The position numbers and the translations under genes are program-made. Shown here piece after piece: positions 29,537-41,215 of a DNA stretch of 64,000 nt. The notes under the pieces are model-generated. The model made no database searches, was not told the origin of the DNA, and saw only the letters and a program-made list of their open reading frames with translations. Each line of letters starts with the position of its first letter. The first letter of the stretch is position 1. This DNA comes from Carya illinoinensis (taxonomy: Eukaryota; Streptophyta; Magnoliopsida; Fagales; Juglandaceae): NCBI RefSeq assembly GCF_018687715.1, contig NC_056758.1:9430501-9494500 (forward strand), written 5' to 3'.

Positions 29537-30660
29537 GGGTAATGCTACAATTACCGCTCAAATATACCGCTTTTCCTTCCCGTTTGATGTGGCAAGCCAC
29601 GTGTCTTAATTAAAAGAAAAAGAACGAAAGGCAGAAAACGTCTTCCGCCCAACCCCCTAAAATTTCCTCTTCAGAAGTCGAACGCCCCAACGCCTCTGTC
29701 ACAGCTTGCGCACTCTCCCTCGGTGAAAAAGATAGCAAAAGGTACTTTTGATCCGAACAATCAAACTTTTCTCATCCGTCCAGCAACTCATTCGCCTTCT
29801 CTTTGTATCCGCAGACTGCCAGTAGCAAACAGGGCTTCAATAACCTCTAAGACGGAACTCAACAAGAGAAGATCGTAAAAAAATCAGATAAATAACCAAA
29901 ATATACGAAACATATTTTAGAAAAGGTCTGATGAAAAATATTGGAAAAGAACATAAAGTTAGATCCTTTCCTTCTAATATATATCCATATGCATTTGTAG
30001 TTCTTCCTCTCTGGTCAGATCTCCTTCATCCATAAAGCCTCCAATCACAGCGCCTCTTGCTCCTCAGTGAGTTTTCTTTTATCTTTTTAATATATTTTTG
30101 CTTCTTTTCTTTCTTTCCCTATTATTATTATTTTTAATTTTATTTTTTGGGTTTTGCGTTGCAATGTTATGAATTTCTAATTTTTTTGTTCCTGGGTTTT
30201 GTTGCTCTTGGTTGTCAGGTTGAGAACCCAGGCATTTGCTCTTGAAATCGAGGCGTTGGACCAATTTTTGGGACTTGAGAATACACGGCCAAGATTGATT
30301 ATTTCAGTTGGAATGGAGGATTCGGGGATGGAAAGCTCGAAGTTGAGGTTCGCCCAGTGCAGGGGAAAATGCTACTAAGTGGAGAGTGGAGTTAGGGTTT
30401 ATTTTTTGGGAGAGAAGAACAAAAGGAAATGAAGCCGACCGATCAAAATTTTTTTTTGAGTTGGCATGGAAGACTTGGGGATGGAAGGGCAGAGGAATAG
30501 GCTACGAAGTTGAGAGTGTTTTTGGGAGAGAGAGAAGGGAGAGAGAGAACAAAAGAAAGGAAGATGACTGATCTAAAATTTTATATTTTATCTTTAAAAT
30601 TGATGCCACAGGGGATGCCACATCAAGATGGAGCATCAAGCGGTGGACATAGCATTTTCC
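29537..30660. mobile_element. Mutator-like (Pack-MULE-like) element with 9-bp TSD
   Basis: A 1124-bp insertion flanked by a perfect 9-bp direct repeat AATGATGAA (29528-29536 and 30661-30669), the target-duplication size typical of Mutator-like elements. The termini are imperfect inverted repeats: left 'gggtaatgctacaattaccg', right (reverse complement) 'ggaaaatgctatgtccaccg', with further similarity inward ('gatgtggca' at both ends). No transposase ORF. It contains an intron-like block (donor CTCCTCA|GTGAGT at 30067, T-rich tract, acceptor GTTGTCAG at 30211-30218) and a ~120-bp internal duplication (30312-30440 and 30464-30585). The right end is 18 bp before the APE2 ATG. Confidence 0.8.
30067..30218 (+). 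other. Intron-like sequence inside the MULE
   Basis: A 152-bp segment with a GTGAGT donor, a very T-rich body and a CAG acceptor. If transcription begins left of 30067, it would act as a 5'-UTR intron for APE2. It could be part of a captured host gene. Prediction only. Confidence 0.45.
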
Positions 30661-30678
30661 AATGATGAAAGCTAGAAG

Positions 30679-32935
30679 ATGAAGATCGTAACGTATAACG
30701 TGAATGGGCTTAGATCGCGCATTTCTCAGTTCGGCTCCCTCCCCAAATTGCTCGATTCCTTCGATGCCGATATCATTTGCTTTCAGGTGCTTCTGTGTGT
30801 TTGTGAGTGGGTTTTAATTTGTATGAATTCGCGTTTGGAATTTAGTTTATCTGATTCTGAAATTAATCAGGAGACCAAGTTAAGAAGGCAGGAGCTGACG
30901 GCGGATTTGGCAGTGGCGGACGGTTACGAATCGTTCTTCTCCTGCACGCGTACGTCCGATAGAGGCCGAATGGGGTATTCCGGTAAGGTGATTGCTTGAT
31001 TGTCTCAACATAAATAGACAAGTATTGATGTTGGTTGCGCGCGCGCGCAAACACTAAAGCGCTGTGTTAACTTTCCTTTATTGGCTGCAGGGGTTGCTAC
31101 TTTTTGTCGTGTAAAGTCAGCTTTTTCGAGCACCGAAGTGGCCCTGCCGATTGCAGCTCAGGAAGGCTTTACGGGACTTGTTGAAAACTCTCATAATAGA
31201 AAATGCGAAGCACGCAATGAAATAGTGGATGACCTTGAGGACGAGTTTGCCAAAGAGGAGCTTCTTAAAGTTGACAGCGAGGGGCGATGCATTATCACGG
31301 ATCATGGTCATTTTGGTGAGCATTAAGCGTGATATCTTATTATTGCTCTCTGAAATACTAATAAAGGTAATAATATACTTTCCTTTTCAATTGATTATAT
31401 AATGCAATTTTTGTTTTTTGTTTTTTGTTTTTTCCCTCTTGGAATTTGCTAGTTCTGTTTAACTTGTATGGGCCTCGAGCTGAATGCAATGATGATGAAA
31501 GGATCCAGTTTAAGCTCACGTTTTTCAAGATATTACAGGTACCCCGAATTGTGTTCCTTAGCATTGGACTCCCCTTTTATGCATCCTGGGTTCTGATGTT
31601 AGATTCATTGCATGAAGATGTGTTGGGCTTTACTTCTTAGTGTTGGCCTTAAAAAAGCTTATGTAATCTTAGCATTGCTTACAGTTTAATTCATATGTCT
31701 TAACTATTCTGAGTGGGAAAAAAGGGAGGAGATATCAGTGTATGGACCACACAACTTTGTGTTCTCGTAGTCTAAATTCATTAGAAACTCAAACTGGGAA
31801 CTTCGACAGTTCAATAATAAAGAAATATACATAGATAGGAAGCCTTTTTCTATATTAAATTCACCTGCTGTATAGTAGATGTCCTGCAGGTTTAAGTGAG
31901 TGACCATGCCTGTTTACGAAGTTCTGTATTTTCTGGTGATGGGGATGAGTACAAACTAGAGCCGTATATTTGCTAGTCCTTAAGTGACACTGGTATTTCA
32001 TTTATAGAAAAGGTGGGAGTCTCTCTTGCGCCAGGGAAGGAGGATAATTGTTGTTGGTGATCTCAACATTGCACCCACTGCAATGGATTGTTGTGATGCT
32101 GGACCAGATTTCGAGACAAATGAGTAAGCTGATTATCTGATTTCTACGCACCGTGATCTTTTCAAGCAGTCATGCTGTTATGTTCTTGTAATTTACTACA
32201 TTACGATTTACAGTTTCAGTGGCCAAAGCTCTGATATTTTTTTATATAAACTGCTTTGTAGATTCAGAAGATGGTTTAGATCCATACTAGCGGAAAGTGG
32301 AGGCCCTTTTTCTGATATTTTTAGAACAAAACATCCTGACAGGTAAGAACTCCACATTGATAGTTGATCAATGACTACTAGTTTCCTAAAAAAAAATTTG
32401 AATCTTGATCAGACTGTTAAAGTTTTGTTTTGTCAGCAAAATGTAGAAGTACGATATATTTGAAATTCTTGTAGTGTGTAATTTGTATCTCATTTTCATT
32501 GGTTTTTTTCATCCATTTCACAATTTATTTTTTCTTTTTAGACATGCCATCACATATTTTGTGGTGATCGGGCACTTTCATCATTGTTGTTAGAATCTAA
32601 ATTTTGACCTTTCTTGATTTGTCCTTTGTTTGTCCATCTTGAGTTTTCGTACAGAAGAGAAGCATACACATGCTGGCCGCAAAATACAGGTGCTGAAGTG
32701 TTTAATTATGGCACAAGAATTGATCATATTCTGTGTGCTGGATCATGCTTACATGAAGATCATGACCAGCAAGGTCATAACCTTATGACTTGCCATGTGG
32801 AGGAGTGTGACATACTGATACAGTACAAACGGTGGAAACCTGGGAATACAGTTAGGTAAAGGATCTGGCTATGTAGTTGTATTGGGTAATCAATGATGCT
32901 GCAAATTCTTCTAAAAATTGTAAAAGTTATAGTAA

Positions 32936-32982
<47 letters not shown>

Positions 32983-35316
32983 TTGTATGTGTATGCCTGC
33001 TTGTGTCTTTGACACTTTGTGCCTCTATCCATGTGGTTGTCTTTGTCAGAGCTGGGAAAGTACATGGAAACTTTATTTGCAGGTCATAATTCAGAAAATC
33101 AGTTTTGCAAACAATCTTCTTATCTTCTGCATATCTTATATGAAAAAAAAAAAAAAAAAAACTCTTACAAGCTAATTTACAGATGCATGACAGTGGCCTC
33201 CTTTTAGTTCCAAGTACCAAAACTTTTTGCATACTTGCCCATCATATGGTACAAGATTTTCATTCCTGCTTATATGCACAGATGCCATGTATGTGTACTC
33301 TGCATGTTGCCCTGCAGGTGGAAAGGAGGGCGGAGCATCAAGCTGGAAGGTTCTGATCATGCTCCCGTTTTTACAAGATTACTGGAAATTCCTGATACTT
33401 CTGAACACAGTACTCCTGCTTTATCTGCTAGATATATTCCCATGATTCATGGCGTCCAGCAAACTCTTGGTACAAAAATGTTTCTCATTTTGTGGATCAT
33501 AGTCTCAGTTTATTATCATATATTCCATTTTATACAATTGATGAAGCCTGCATTGACATTGAGCTGTAAACTATTTTGGGATGATAAGATTTGAGGAGGA
33601 AGTGGTCACTTTCTTGGTTGAGTTTCATGGTATTTGGTTGCTATTTTAGATTAAGTATCTGCCATTAATCAAGACTTAAATGATGGATGAATAGCCATAA
33701 GGGTTAGTGGAACATCTAATCCTTTGCCATCCCGAGCAACCATCTGAGAGAGTTAAAATACTTTCTAGTTAAGCCGTCACAGCCTTGAACTGGATTTTTT
33801 TTCCCCTGGCTACTTGTTTTGTGTAAATTTCTGCAACCTCCCTGTGGCCTTCATTGTGTGCAGTGTTGATGAATGAAAGAGAAGGGTGCCACTTTTTTCT
33901 TCTTTTCTGCTGCTGGTTTTCTATGTTACTACTGCAAATTTAGAAGGCCCATTGTCTTGTGCAGTGTCAATCTTAACAAAAAGACAACTTGCTGAACAAA
34001 TTAGATCCTGCGAGATGTCAGGTTCACTTTCAAACGAAAATATAACGTCAGAGACTTGCAATGAGAGAGTGAAGAGGTCATCCAACGACTGCAGTATATC
34101 TGGTGTATCCCCTGTTGAATCTTGTTCTTCAAACCAAGAATCTGAAGGTCTCATTTCTAATAGAGCTGAGCATTCCAGAGGTTTTGATGGTGATGCTTCT
34201 TGTAACATCTTGGTTATGTCAGGAAGTAAGCAGAGCAAATCACTTCCAAGAAATGAAACCATGAAAAAGGCAAGAAAAAGTCAAGGGTCCCAACTCTCAT
34301 TGAGGTCATTTTTCCAGAGAAGTCCAAACCCTATCAATAATGCTAAAGACTCTAATAGTGGTATTTCAATGAGTCAGACGGATGTCCTACAGTCTGGTAA
34401 TCACTCTGATACAAGTTCTGCGGTGGATGTTCAATGCAGCGTTTCCCAGCAGGATGCATTGAACTCAAGTACACCCACTCAGGATGATCATGAACTAAGT
34501 TCCTATCCTTTGGAGAGAGAGAAAACTAATGCTGCTTTACTGGAGTGGCGAAGGATACAGCAAGTCATGCAGAATAGCATACCCCTTTGTAAGGGACACA
34601 GTGAACCATGTGTTGCACGGGTAGTGAAGAAACAAGGTCCTAATTTTGGTCGCAGATTTTATGTCTGTGCTCGTGCCGAGGTACTCTTTTAGTCATAAAT
34701 CTTATATCTCGATTAGCATCCTTTTGATCTCTCTAATCTATGGACTGTATTTAGGGTGAAAGAAGTTGTTACTTTTAAATTGAAAGAAAAAAGTTAGTTA
34801 CTTTTGAGATATCCATTGAATGATATTCAAGTGCATGACTATAAAACTAAAGGATAAGTAATACTGAAGCCTATAGCTTGGTTCCTCCATTTGAGTTTCA
34901 ATTAAGTTTGATACATCTGTTTTAGAATATTGATTGCCAGTTGTGTTAGTCCAGCTGATGTTGGAATTGTTGAAATGGTATTAGCTTGTTGTAGTTATAG
35001 TTACATCAACAGTGCAAGGATCATCGGTTATATATTATGTGTGGCATTTGATGTTGAACAAGCCTTATCAGGAATTTTCTGTAATCCATCTTGTTGAAAA
35101 CCTTGGAAAATTGATGATAGCTATATACGATTCTTAGATTATCTTTTCACCTGCCTATTGGGTCTTCTGTCTAGGAGGGTACAGAAAGGAATGTAGATTG
35201 TATATATATTAAAACCAAGTACGGAAATCTCTGTTTCCTTCTTGCAGGGACCTGCCTCAAATCCTGAAGCAAATTGTGGTTACTTCAAATGGGCTGCTTC
35301 AAAATCTGGGCACTGA
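30679..35316 (+). CDS. APE2: APE2-type AP endonuclease / exonuclease
   Basis: An exonuclease III-family enzyme acting in nuclear base-excision and single-strand-break repair. Exons: 30679-30786, 30871-30982, 31091-31315, 31453-31538, 32008-32123, 32262-32342, 32655-32855, 33318-33469, 33965-34680, 35248-35316 (1866 nt, 621 aa); phases agree at every junction. Catalytic signatures: TYNVNGLR (N7, N9), QETK (E37), [13 protein letters not shown] (D195, N197) and GSDHAPV (D323, H324). The C-terminal extension typical of APE2 is present: a low-complexity linker, a canonical PCNA-interacting box QLSLRSFF (470-477), and a GRF zinc finger from C569 across FGRRFYVC to CGYFKWA. The linker and zinc finger separate it from APE1/ARP. 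The start is the first ATG of the fold. A MULE ends 18 bp upstream, so the 5' leader must come from, or be spliced around, that element. All key residues are intact. Confidence 0.94.
32936..32981. repeat. (CT)n(AT)n compound microsatellite in APE2 intron 7
   Basis: About 24 bp of CT followed by about 20 bp of TA, inside the intron 32856-33317. A 19-nt poly(A) run follows at about 33142-33160. Confidence 0.8.
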
Positions 35317-35754
35317 CAATGATGGTGATTGATGGTGTAAAAAATTCAGAGTTATGATTGAAGGATTTACCAGTGTGTATCCTTTTTGTTTGTCTCACTG
35401 ATGATGCTGTGCCGATAATCAAATTTTGTGACTAAAATCTTTACGTATTGAGTTCTTCCATTAATATTTTGTTTGCAATCCTCTCAGGGAGATTCCAATC
35501 TGCACTTCCTAGGGAATCTAGCATTTGCTTCCATGTTGGAAATCACATGTAAATTAACATGTTACTTTTCAGGTAAGTTAAAACTGCAAGGCCATCTTTA
35601 TTTGCATTGTTAGTAATATGGTGCCCTAGAATGAATCTTCAGGCCCTTCTATTAGATTTTCTGTAATAATATGTAGGTTCACCCGATCCTTGTTATTAAT
35701 CAGTAGTTTTCTTCCCATAAATTATAACAAATTATTGGCAGAGGGAGAGAATCT

Positions 35755-35898
35755 TGTGTTGTGTAAGTATTTTTAAAAGAGAGTAGAGTTTATTATTAAA
35801 AAATTATTTTTTTTTATGAGGATTTTATGATTACTGACCTTTTTTAAAAAGAATGCATGATGTTTATGCACTATATTACGTTTAAACACTAGAGAAAT
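35755..35898. mobile_element. Decayed small MITE
   Basis: Shares 'gagtttattattaaaaaatta' and a subterminal 'tttatgcacta' with the elements at 21060-21232 and 63281-63453. The termini are poorly preserved. Confidence 0.4.
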
Positions 35899-35904
35899 GA
35901 TTTG

Positions 35905-36097
35905 TGCAGTCGGTAAATGCAGTCGGCGTGCAGTCGCTTTGAAAAAAATGAATTACTACGAGACTTATATGAAAAAAAATTATTTTTATAATTATTTTTA
36001 TTCATTCTTTACAACCATGAAAAAAAAATATTTTTATAATTTTTTTTATTTATTCCGTATAGTCGACTGGATGTCGATTGTATTTGCCGACTGCGTC
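35905..36097. mobile_element. Foldback MITE with ~30-bp TIRs ('gcagtcgg' family)
   Basis: Left arm 'gcagtcggtaaatgcagtcg' continuing 'gcgtgcagtcg'. The right arm, in reverse complement, reads 'gcagtcggcaaatacaatcg' continuing 'acatccagtcg'. Between the arms two AT-rich segments ('atgaaaaaaaattatttttat') repeat. About 190 bp and non-coding. Confidence 0.75.
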
Positions 36098-36567
36098 TAG
36101 CAAAGCCTGCGATACTATAATTGTAAATATGATTTCTTTATAAATGAGAGACCTAGCATGCATTTAAAACAAGAAAAAGGGGCCAAAAGTTGGGAAAGGA
36201 AAGGTGAAGCAGTCTCCGAAAACTGATAAAACCGGAAAGTAAAAGAAATAAATAACTCAAACGCGCCAAGTTTTTGAGAAAATACAGCAAAAGGCCAGCA
36301 AAACTGCTGCATGCCATATACGTACAAAAACATCCAAAAGACAAACATACCCTTCCAACACTACCATGTTTACTCGGACCCGTGGTGGAATTCCTTTAAG
36401 TAGCTGAGGATATTTTCATCTTTTTATAAAAAGAAAAGCTAATAATATGTTGGAAGAATATACCTAGAAGCTTCCTGAATGCAGATTGAATAGTTCCCTG
36501 CATGAAACTGTTGTGTCACTGATGTGCCTCTTCGTTACAAAATAAACCCTGCGTACAAAACACGTGT

Positions 36568-36576
36568 CTCTCTGTC

Positions 36577-36622
<46 letters not shown>
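36568..36622. repeat. (TGTC)n(TC)n microsatellite in the ATL promoter
   Basis: TGTC tetranucleotide repeats running into TC dinucleotides, followed by a TATG/TATA-rich stretch up to the TATA box at about 36653. Confidence 0.85.
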
Positions 36623-36627
<5 letters not shown>

Positions 36628-36652
36628 GTATGTATATATGTATATGTATATG

Positions 36653-36658
36653 TATAAA
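36653..36658 (+). promoter_or_regulatory. TATA box of the ATL gene
   Basis: 'tgtataaagc' about 80 bp upstream of the ATG at 36738, at the end of the microsatellite. Position and sequence fit a plant TATA box; the start site is not mapped. Confidence 0.45.
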
Positions 36659-36737
36659 GCAGCAAAACCATCGATTTTCAGTGGCCATTAGGGTTTGTTT
36701 CGATGTGTGTGTTTCTCACTTCTCTCTGTCGAAAACC

Positions 36738-37298
36738 ATGAATCCGTCATCAACACCTCAGCATTCTCGCAAACTTCTAAACGTGATGAAGGGCTCGGCC
36801 TTGGCACCACAACCCCACGTTAGACCCCCAGAGAGAACCATAAGTGTTGTCATCACCATCATCGTCATGGCCATGCTCATCTGCACTTTGGTCATTCACT
36901 TAATCTTTACTTGCTTCCGCCGACGCCAACACTCCGTCCATCAGTCTCCACCTGCGACGTCGTCATCTCATAGCGACGATCTCGCTGTCCTTCCTACTTT
37001 CATCTACGCCGAAGACTCGGTCTCTGCTTCTTGTTCTTCTGCCATGGCGTCGTCATCGGACTCCGAGCCGATTTGCGCGATATGTCTGGCGGAGTTCGTG
37101 CATGGCGAAATTGTAAGGGTTTTGCCTAGGTGCAATCACATGTATCACAAGGAATGTATCGATCAATGGTTGGTGGTGAGGTCCCTCAGCTGCCCCATTT
37201 GTAGGGACCAAACGATCGATCAGGACGTCGAGCCCAAGAGGAGCCGCTGCACCCATGCTAATGGGGTCGGCGATCCATCCATGTTTCCGAATCTCTAA
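36738..37298 (+). CDS. RING-H2 finger protein, ATL-like E3 ubiquitin ligase
   Basis: A single-exon gene (186 aa), as is usual for ATL genes. Residues 35-59 ([20 protein letters not shown] onward) form one transmembrane helix followed by Arg-rich FRRR, implying membrane anchoring with the RING in the cytosol. After a Ser-rich linker comes a degenerate GLD-like region (LPTFIYAED, 85-93), then a complete RING-H2: C113, C116, C132, H134, H137, C140, C152, C155, with W144 for E2 contact. The last loop is C-x11-C, one residue longer than the common ATL C-x10-C. The expected role is to ubiquitinate a membrane-proximal substrate; the substrate is unknown. The open frame extends upstream through the microsatellite to 36564, but the ATG at 36738 (context aaaaccATGa) lies downstream of the TATA box and starts the ATL-like sequence. 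Confidence 0.9.
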   Translation: MNPSSTPQHSRKLLNVMKGSALAPQPHVRPPERTISVVITIIVMAMLICTLVIHLIFTCFRRRQHSVHQSPPATSSSHSDDLAVLPTFIYAEDSVSASCSSAMASSSDSEPICAICLAEFVHGEIVRVLPRCNHMYHKECIDQWLVVRSLSCPICRDQTIDQDVEPKRSRCTHANGVGDPSMFPNL

Positions 37299-38279
37299 CT
37301 TTACTAGCAATCACTTGCAGTAAATTTTTGTTTTTCCGATTTTCTTATATATTTGGTTGATCATTCTTTTTAAGCTTAGGCTCTGTTTGGCTTCTGGGAA
37401 ACCACTGAACATGAAGATGTCTCAACAACAACCTCAGCAACCAAACATAGCGCGAGATCCTTAGTGAAAGTTTGGGTATTGATTTGAGTCTGAAGAGTAC
37501 GTAGTATTTGGAATCAAACAATTTTGTCAGTTCTTGAGTGTGAAATACAACATTTGCGGCTTGAGATCATCTTGTTTTAATTATATGACATTTGGTTTTA
37601 ATGATTTTATGTTCTTAAATATTGTTCTCTATTAGTTCCTGAGAATAAATATTCTTGCTTGATTAGAATACCAAAGTACTTTTATGACAAGCTGATGACA
37701 CAGTACTTTGCATCTACAGATTGCTTTCCTATTCATTAAACTCTCAGAATCTCTTTAGTTTCATATATAATATATTTTCATTTCTATAATTTCTCATTTC
37801 TGATCTGGATTTTCTAGCCAGCTAGCTTAATTTGAATCCTTAAAAGTCACTACAATACATGCATATATTACGGAAAAATTGAAAACAGCCACCCAACAAA
37901 CACAATTATAACCTTGTGACGAATTGAATTTTGTGACGGTTTACTGTTTGTCAGTCACAAAGAATATTTTTGTGATGATTTGTAATAACATCCCAACCTT
38001 TAGTTTAATGTTCGAACGTGACCAACTTTTAATAACGTACAGTTGGATTCTCGATATCATGTAAGTATTTCTTCTCATGAATAAAGAAAAATATTCAATC
38101 CTCATCACCAACCAAAATAGTGCTTAATGTAAAGTTAGAAAGCGAGAACCCAAAACACCTAAATCAGCTACCACACAAGATCTCCCTCATACGCACAACC
38201 AATTAAGCATAAAGATCTATAATATTGTTTAATTCTTTTCTAATCCCTACATATTGACTTTATCTTTTGCCATATTCCC

Positions 38280-38282
<3 letters not shown>
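37299..38282. other. ATL 3' region and intergenic DNA
   Basis: No gene seen. The block at about 37910-37990 has 'tgtgacg' and 'gtcagtcacaaag' motifs, possibly a decayed DNA transposon end. Confidence 0.4.

Positions 38283-38285
<3 letters not shown>

Positions 38286-38330
<45 letters not shown>
38286..38330. repeat. (AT)n microsatellite
   Basis: A pure AT dinucleotide tract of about 45 bp. Shorter TA and TG tracts lie nearby at about 38445-38460 and 38495-38526. Confidence 0.85.
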
Positions 38331-38333
<3 letters not shown>

Positions 38334-39568
38334 CAAGTAATCAAAGGTTAGAAAAAAGAATAGCAAGCTCATGTTCATTTCCATTCTAATTTCAAAAATG
38401 GAATTATATATACACTCACAGCTGCAAATATCATTTCTCTTCCCGTATATATATATACATTCAGTTTCCACCCTCTCATCCATAAGTGTACATATATAAA
38501 TATATATATATGTGTGTGTGTGTGTGTCAAGTACTCTCCATATATTGAGTTTTGCTTTGACTTTGATATATTTGAATTAAAAAATTATTTTATTATTATA
38601 AAAGTGTGATATTGATGTGGAACTCGATCACAATTCAGTACTTCGATCTCTTTACCAAACTGCAAACTCAATTCATATTAATTATCAAGATGGTGTTATA
38701 TATAATAATCATGTGTGTGAGTGAAGGATCGATCGATGATCCATTCATGAAATATATAATTTCAAGCTTTTGAATAAATAGTATTTAAACATTAATTGTA
38801 TCAAAAGAAATAAATCTTGAATTAAAAGTTGCATTCCACTTGTGAGAGGAACTCCCACTTCGATCATAATAGAGACAAAAATAACAGTGTTTTTTTTTTT
38901 TAAAGAGCAATGTTATTATTATCTCGCTTTTATTCATTTTGTTTTAAATATATTGACATTTTACATTTCCATCTTATAATAATTTCTTATTTTAAAAAAT
39001 CAATAAACAATAACACTTTATCACAGTGGGATAAGTGTGAGATATTGTAGAGTTTTCCTTTCTCAAAACCCTACATATGATTGATTTTACTTTATAAAAA
39101 CATACTTAAGCAACTAAGGTTAAAAAATAATTCAAAGGCTTTTGGCCTTATTGGCATTATTCTCAACTTCTAAAATTGAGATTTGGAGCTCAAAACCTCC
39201 CCAAAATGTATTAAAAAGGAAAGAAAAAAAAAAAAAAAAAAGTAACTAATGTTAAAAAATAAAGAAATCAATCATAAATTTGGAACTGTTGAGCGAAATG
39301 TACAAGGCCGGCCTAGCCCGTTATTAATATAAAGGCCCATTTCCAAGGCAAAAGGGAAAGTGACAAGGTCAAGAGATAAACGATAAAACTGGTGACTTAA
39401 TAGGGAAAATGTTAAAAACATAAAGGCGGTAAATTGCGGTTAAAAAAGTGGGCATATAACATAAACTGATAATGATGTCTTTATACTTTATTTATTATTA
39501 TTTTATTATTATTTTTTCTTTTTATTATTTGAATCTAGATTAAAAATTCTAGAACATGACCTTTTTAC

Positions 39569-40243
39569 AGGGGTGTATAAAAAAAACAAGTAAATCATAC
39601 TAGACTATACCAAAATTACGGGTTTAATCTGTTATCGAGTTTGGTTTAGTCTAGTATCATTTTTTTTTTTTTTTAAAAAAAATTGGTCAAAATCAGTTCG
39701 ATTCTTGTTTTTCTTTTTCTAAAACCAGATCGGTTCATATATACATATATATATATGTATATTAATTTTTTATATTATATATAATTATATGTTATATAGA
39801 AATTATATATAAAATAATTTTGTATTATATGATAAATTACTCATTAATATAATATTAAATTTTAAAATCTTATATTATTATATTTTATTGTATTAATAGT
39901 TATACTAATACTATATCACTATATATTATAATATACTATAATATATCACTATATTCTATATTATAATATATCACTATAGCTTATAATATAATTATAATAT
40001 ATATTATAATATATTATTACTATAGTATTATATATTATAATATACTATATTAAATATAATATATAATATATTATATTAAAACAGGATAATCAGACCGAAT
40101 CAGATTAGAAACCTGTAAAACCGGAATACCGGTTTAAGAGGTTAACCGGTATGTAATTGATTTTGAAAAATGCAAAATCGATATATACCGGTTTGATCCT
40201 AAATTTTATCCAAAATCGGACTGGACCAGACCGGTTACACCCT
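39569..40243. mobile_element. Non-autonomous TIR element, 'ggggtgta' family, copy 1
   Basis: Starts 'aggggtgtata' and ends 'ggttacaccct', an inverted terminal pair. Subterminal 'accggttt'/'aaccggt' words flank a long TATA/ATAT-rich core (39730-40080). Related to 58074-58645. No ORF; MITE-class element, superfamily not assigned. Confidence 0.65.
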
Positions 40244-40635
40244 AACCTTCTTGTATAATTTAGAAGAAAATAAATTCAATCAACAACCTAATTATGTAAT
40301 TTAATTAAAAATAAATTTAATTTTACAAAAATCAACTCAAAGAGCAAAAGAAGATCAATTTTTTTACAATTTAATTTTTTTTAATTAAATTATATGATTA
40401 TGTTAGTTAATTGAATTTATTTTCTTATAAATTATACAAGAAGATCATGTTCTTATATTTTTAATCCAAATTCAAATACCAAAAGGGAAAAAAAAAAAAA
40501 GTTAGATTGTAAAACAGTAGTAAATGAAGTGTAAAAGCATCATTATCCTTAAATAAAGGGATAACTTCAAAGAGAATAAATAAAATGAGCGTAAAAATTG
40601 TATATATCTATATGGGCATTTTTTACTTCTAGACA

Positions 40636-40997
40636 TTGTTTGGATTGCAAGATGACTTCATCATGTCTTATCTTATTTTAATATTTAAATATCATAAATA
40701 TAAATATTTTTTAATTTTAAATAATCAATTTTTCATCTAATCATTACCTAATTATTATAAATTTTCTAAACTTTCAAACAAATAATAAAAAACAATTCAA
40801 CTTTTTTCAAATCTAAAAGTAAAAATAATATTAAAAAATAATATTCTAACAATATTTTAACTTTATATTACTTTTTATACTCTTAGATTTCTCAAAATTC
40901 TATAAAACATCTTAACTCAAACCATTTTACTACTATTCATAAACTATTTTACAACTATTTATAAATTTCTCATCTTATCTCAACATGATCCAAACAA
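40636..40997. mobile_element. Foldback MITE, 'gatgagatgag' family, complete copy
   Basis: Exact 10-bp inverted termini TTGTTTGGAT (40636-40645) and ATCCAAACAA (40988-40997). The core is AT-rich and non-coding, with 'caattcaacttttttcaaatc' and 'ctcatcttatctcaacatg' subterminally. The same family occurs at 10035, 12687 and 20515. Confidence 0.75.
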
Positions 40998-41029
40998 GGC
41001 CTTAATTAAACTTGGAGACATTTTCTTTA

Positions 41030-41215
41030 GGGTAATACTCTAGCCACAAGTGGATTACACAAAATCAATCTCACAAACTGACGTGAGTTGATATTGTTCT
41101 TTAGATTATAAAATTATTTTTATTGTAAAGTAAATCTAACATATTAGATAAAACTATATTAATTTATGAGATTATTTTAATAATCTATTTATGAATTATG
41201 AAACGTAGGCTTTAA
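41030..41215. mobile_element. Decayed small MITE (family also at 20865-21050)
   Basis: 'cacaagtggattacac' and 'gatattgttctttagattataaaattatttttattgtaaa' correspond to 'gatttgatatagttcaataaattataaagttatttttatt' at 20865-21050. The subterminal 'taatttatgag' and 'atctatttatgaatt' are imperfectly inverted. Confidence 0.5.

Noticed and set aside
30386..30571. 61-codon ORF inside the MULE
   Set aside because: It falls in an internally duplicated, purine-rich stretch and has no domain. It may act as an upstream ORF but is not called as a gene.
33886..33964. Upstream in-frame ATG extending APE2 exon 9 leftward
   Set aside because: The acceptor at 33961-33964 joins exon 8 in phase, and the upstream residues are hydrophobic and intron-like.
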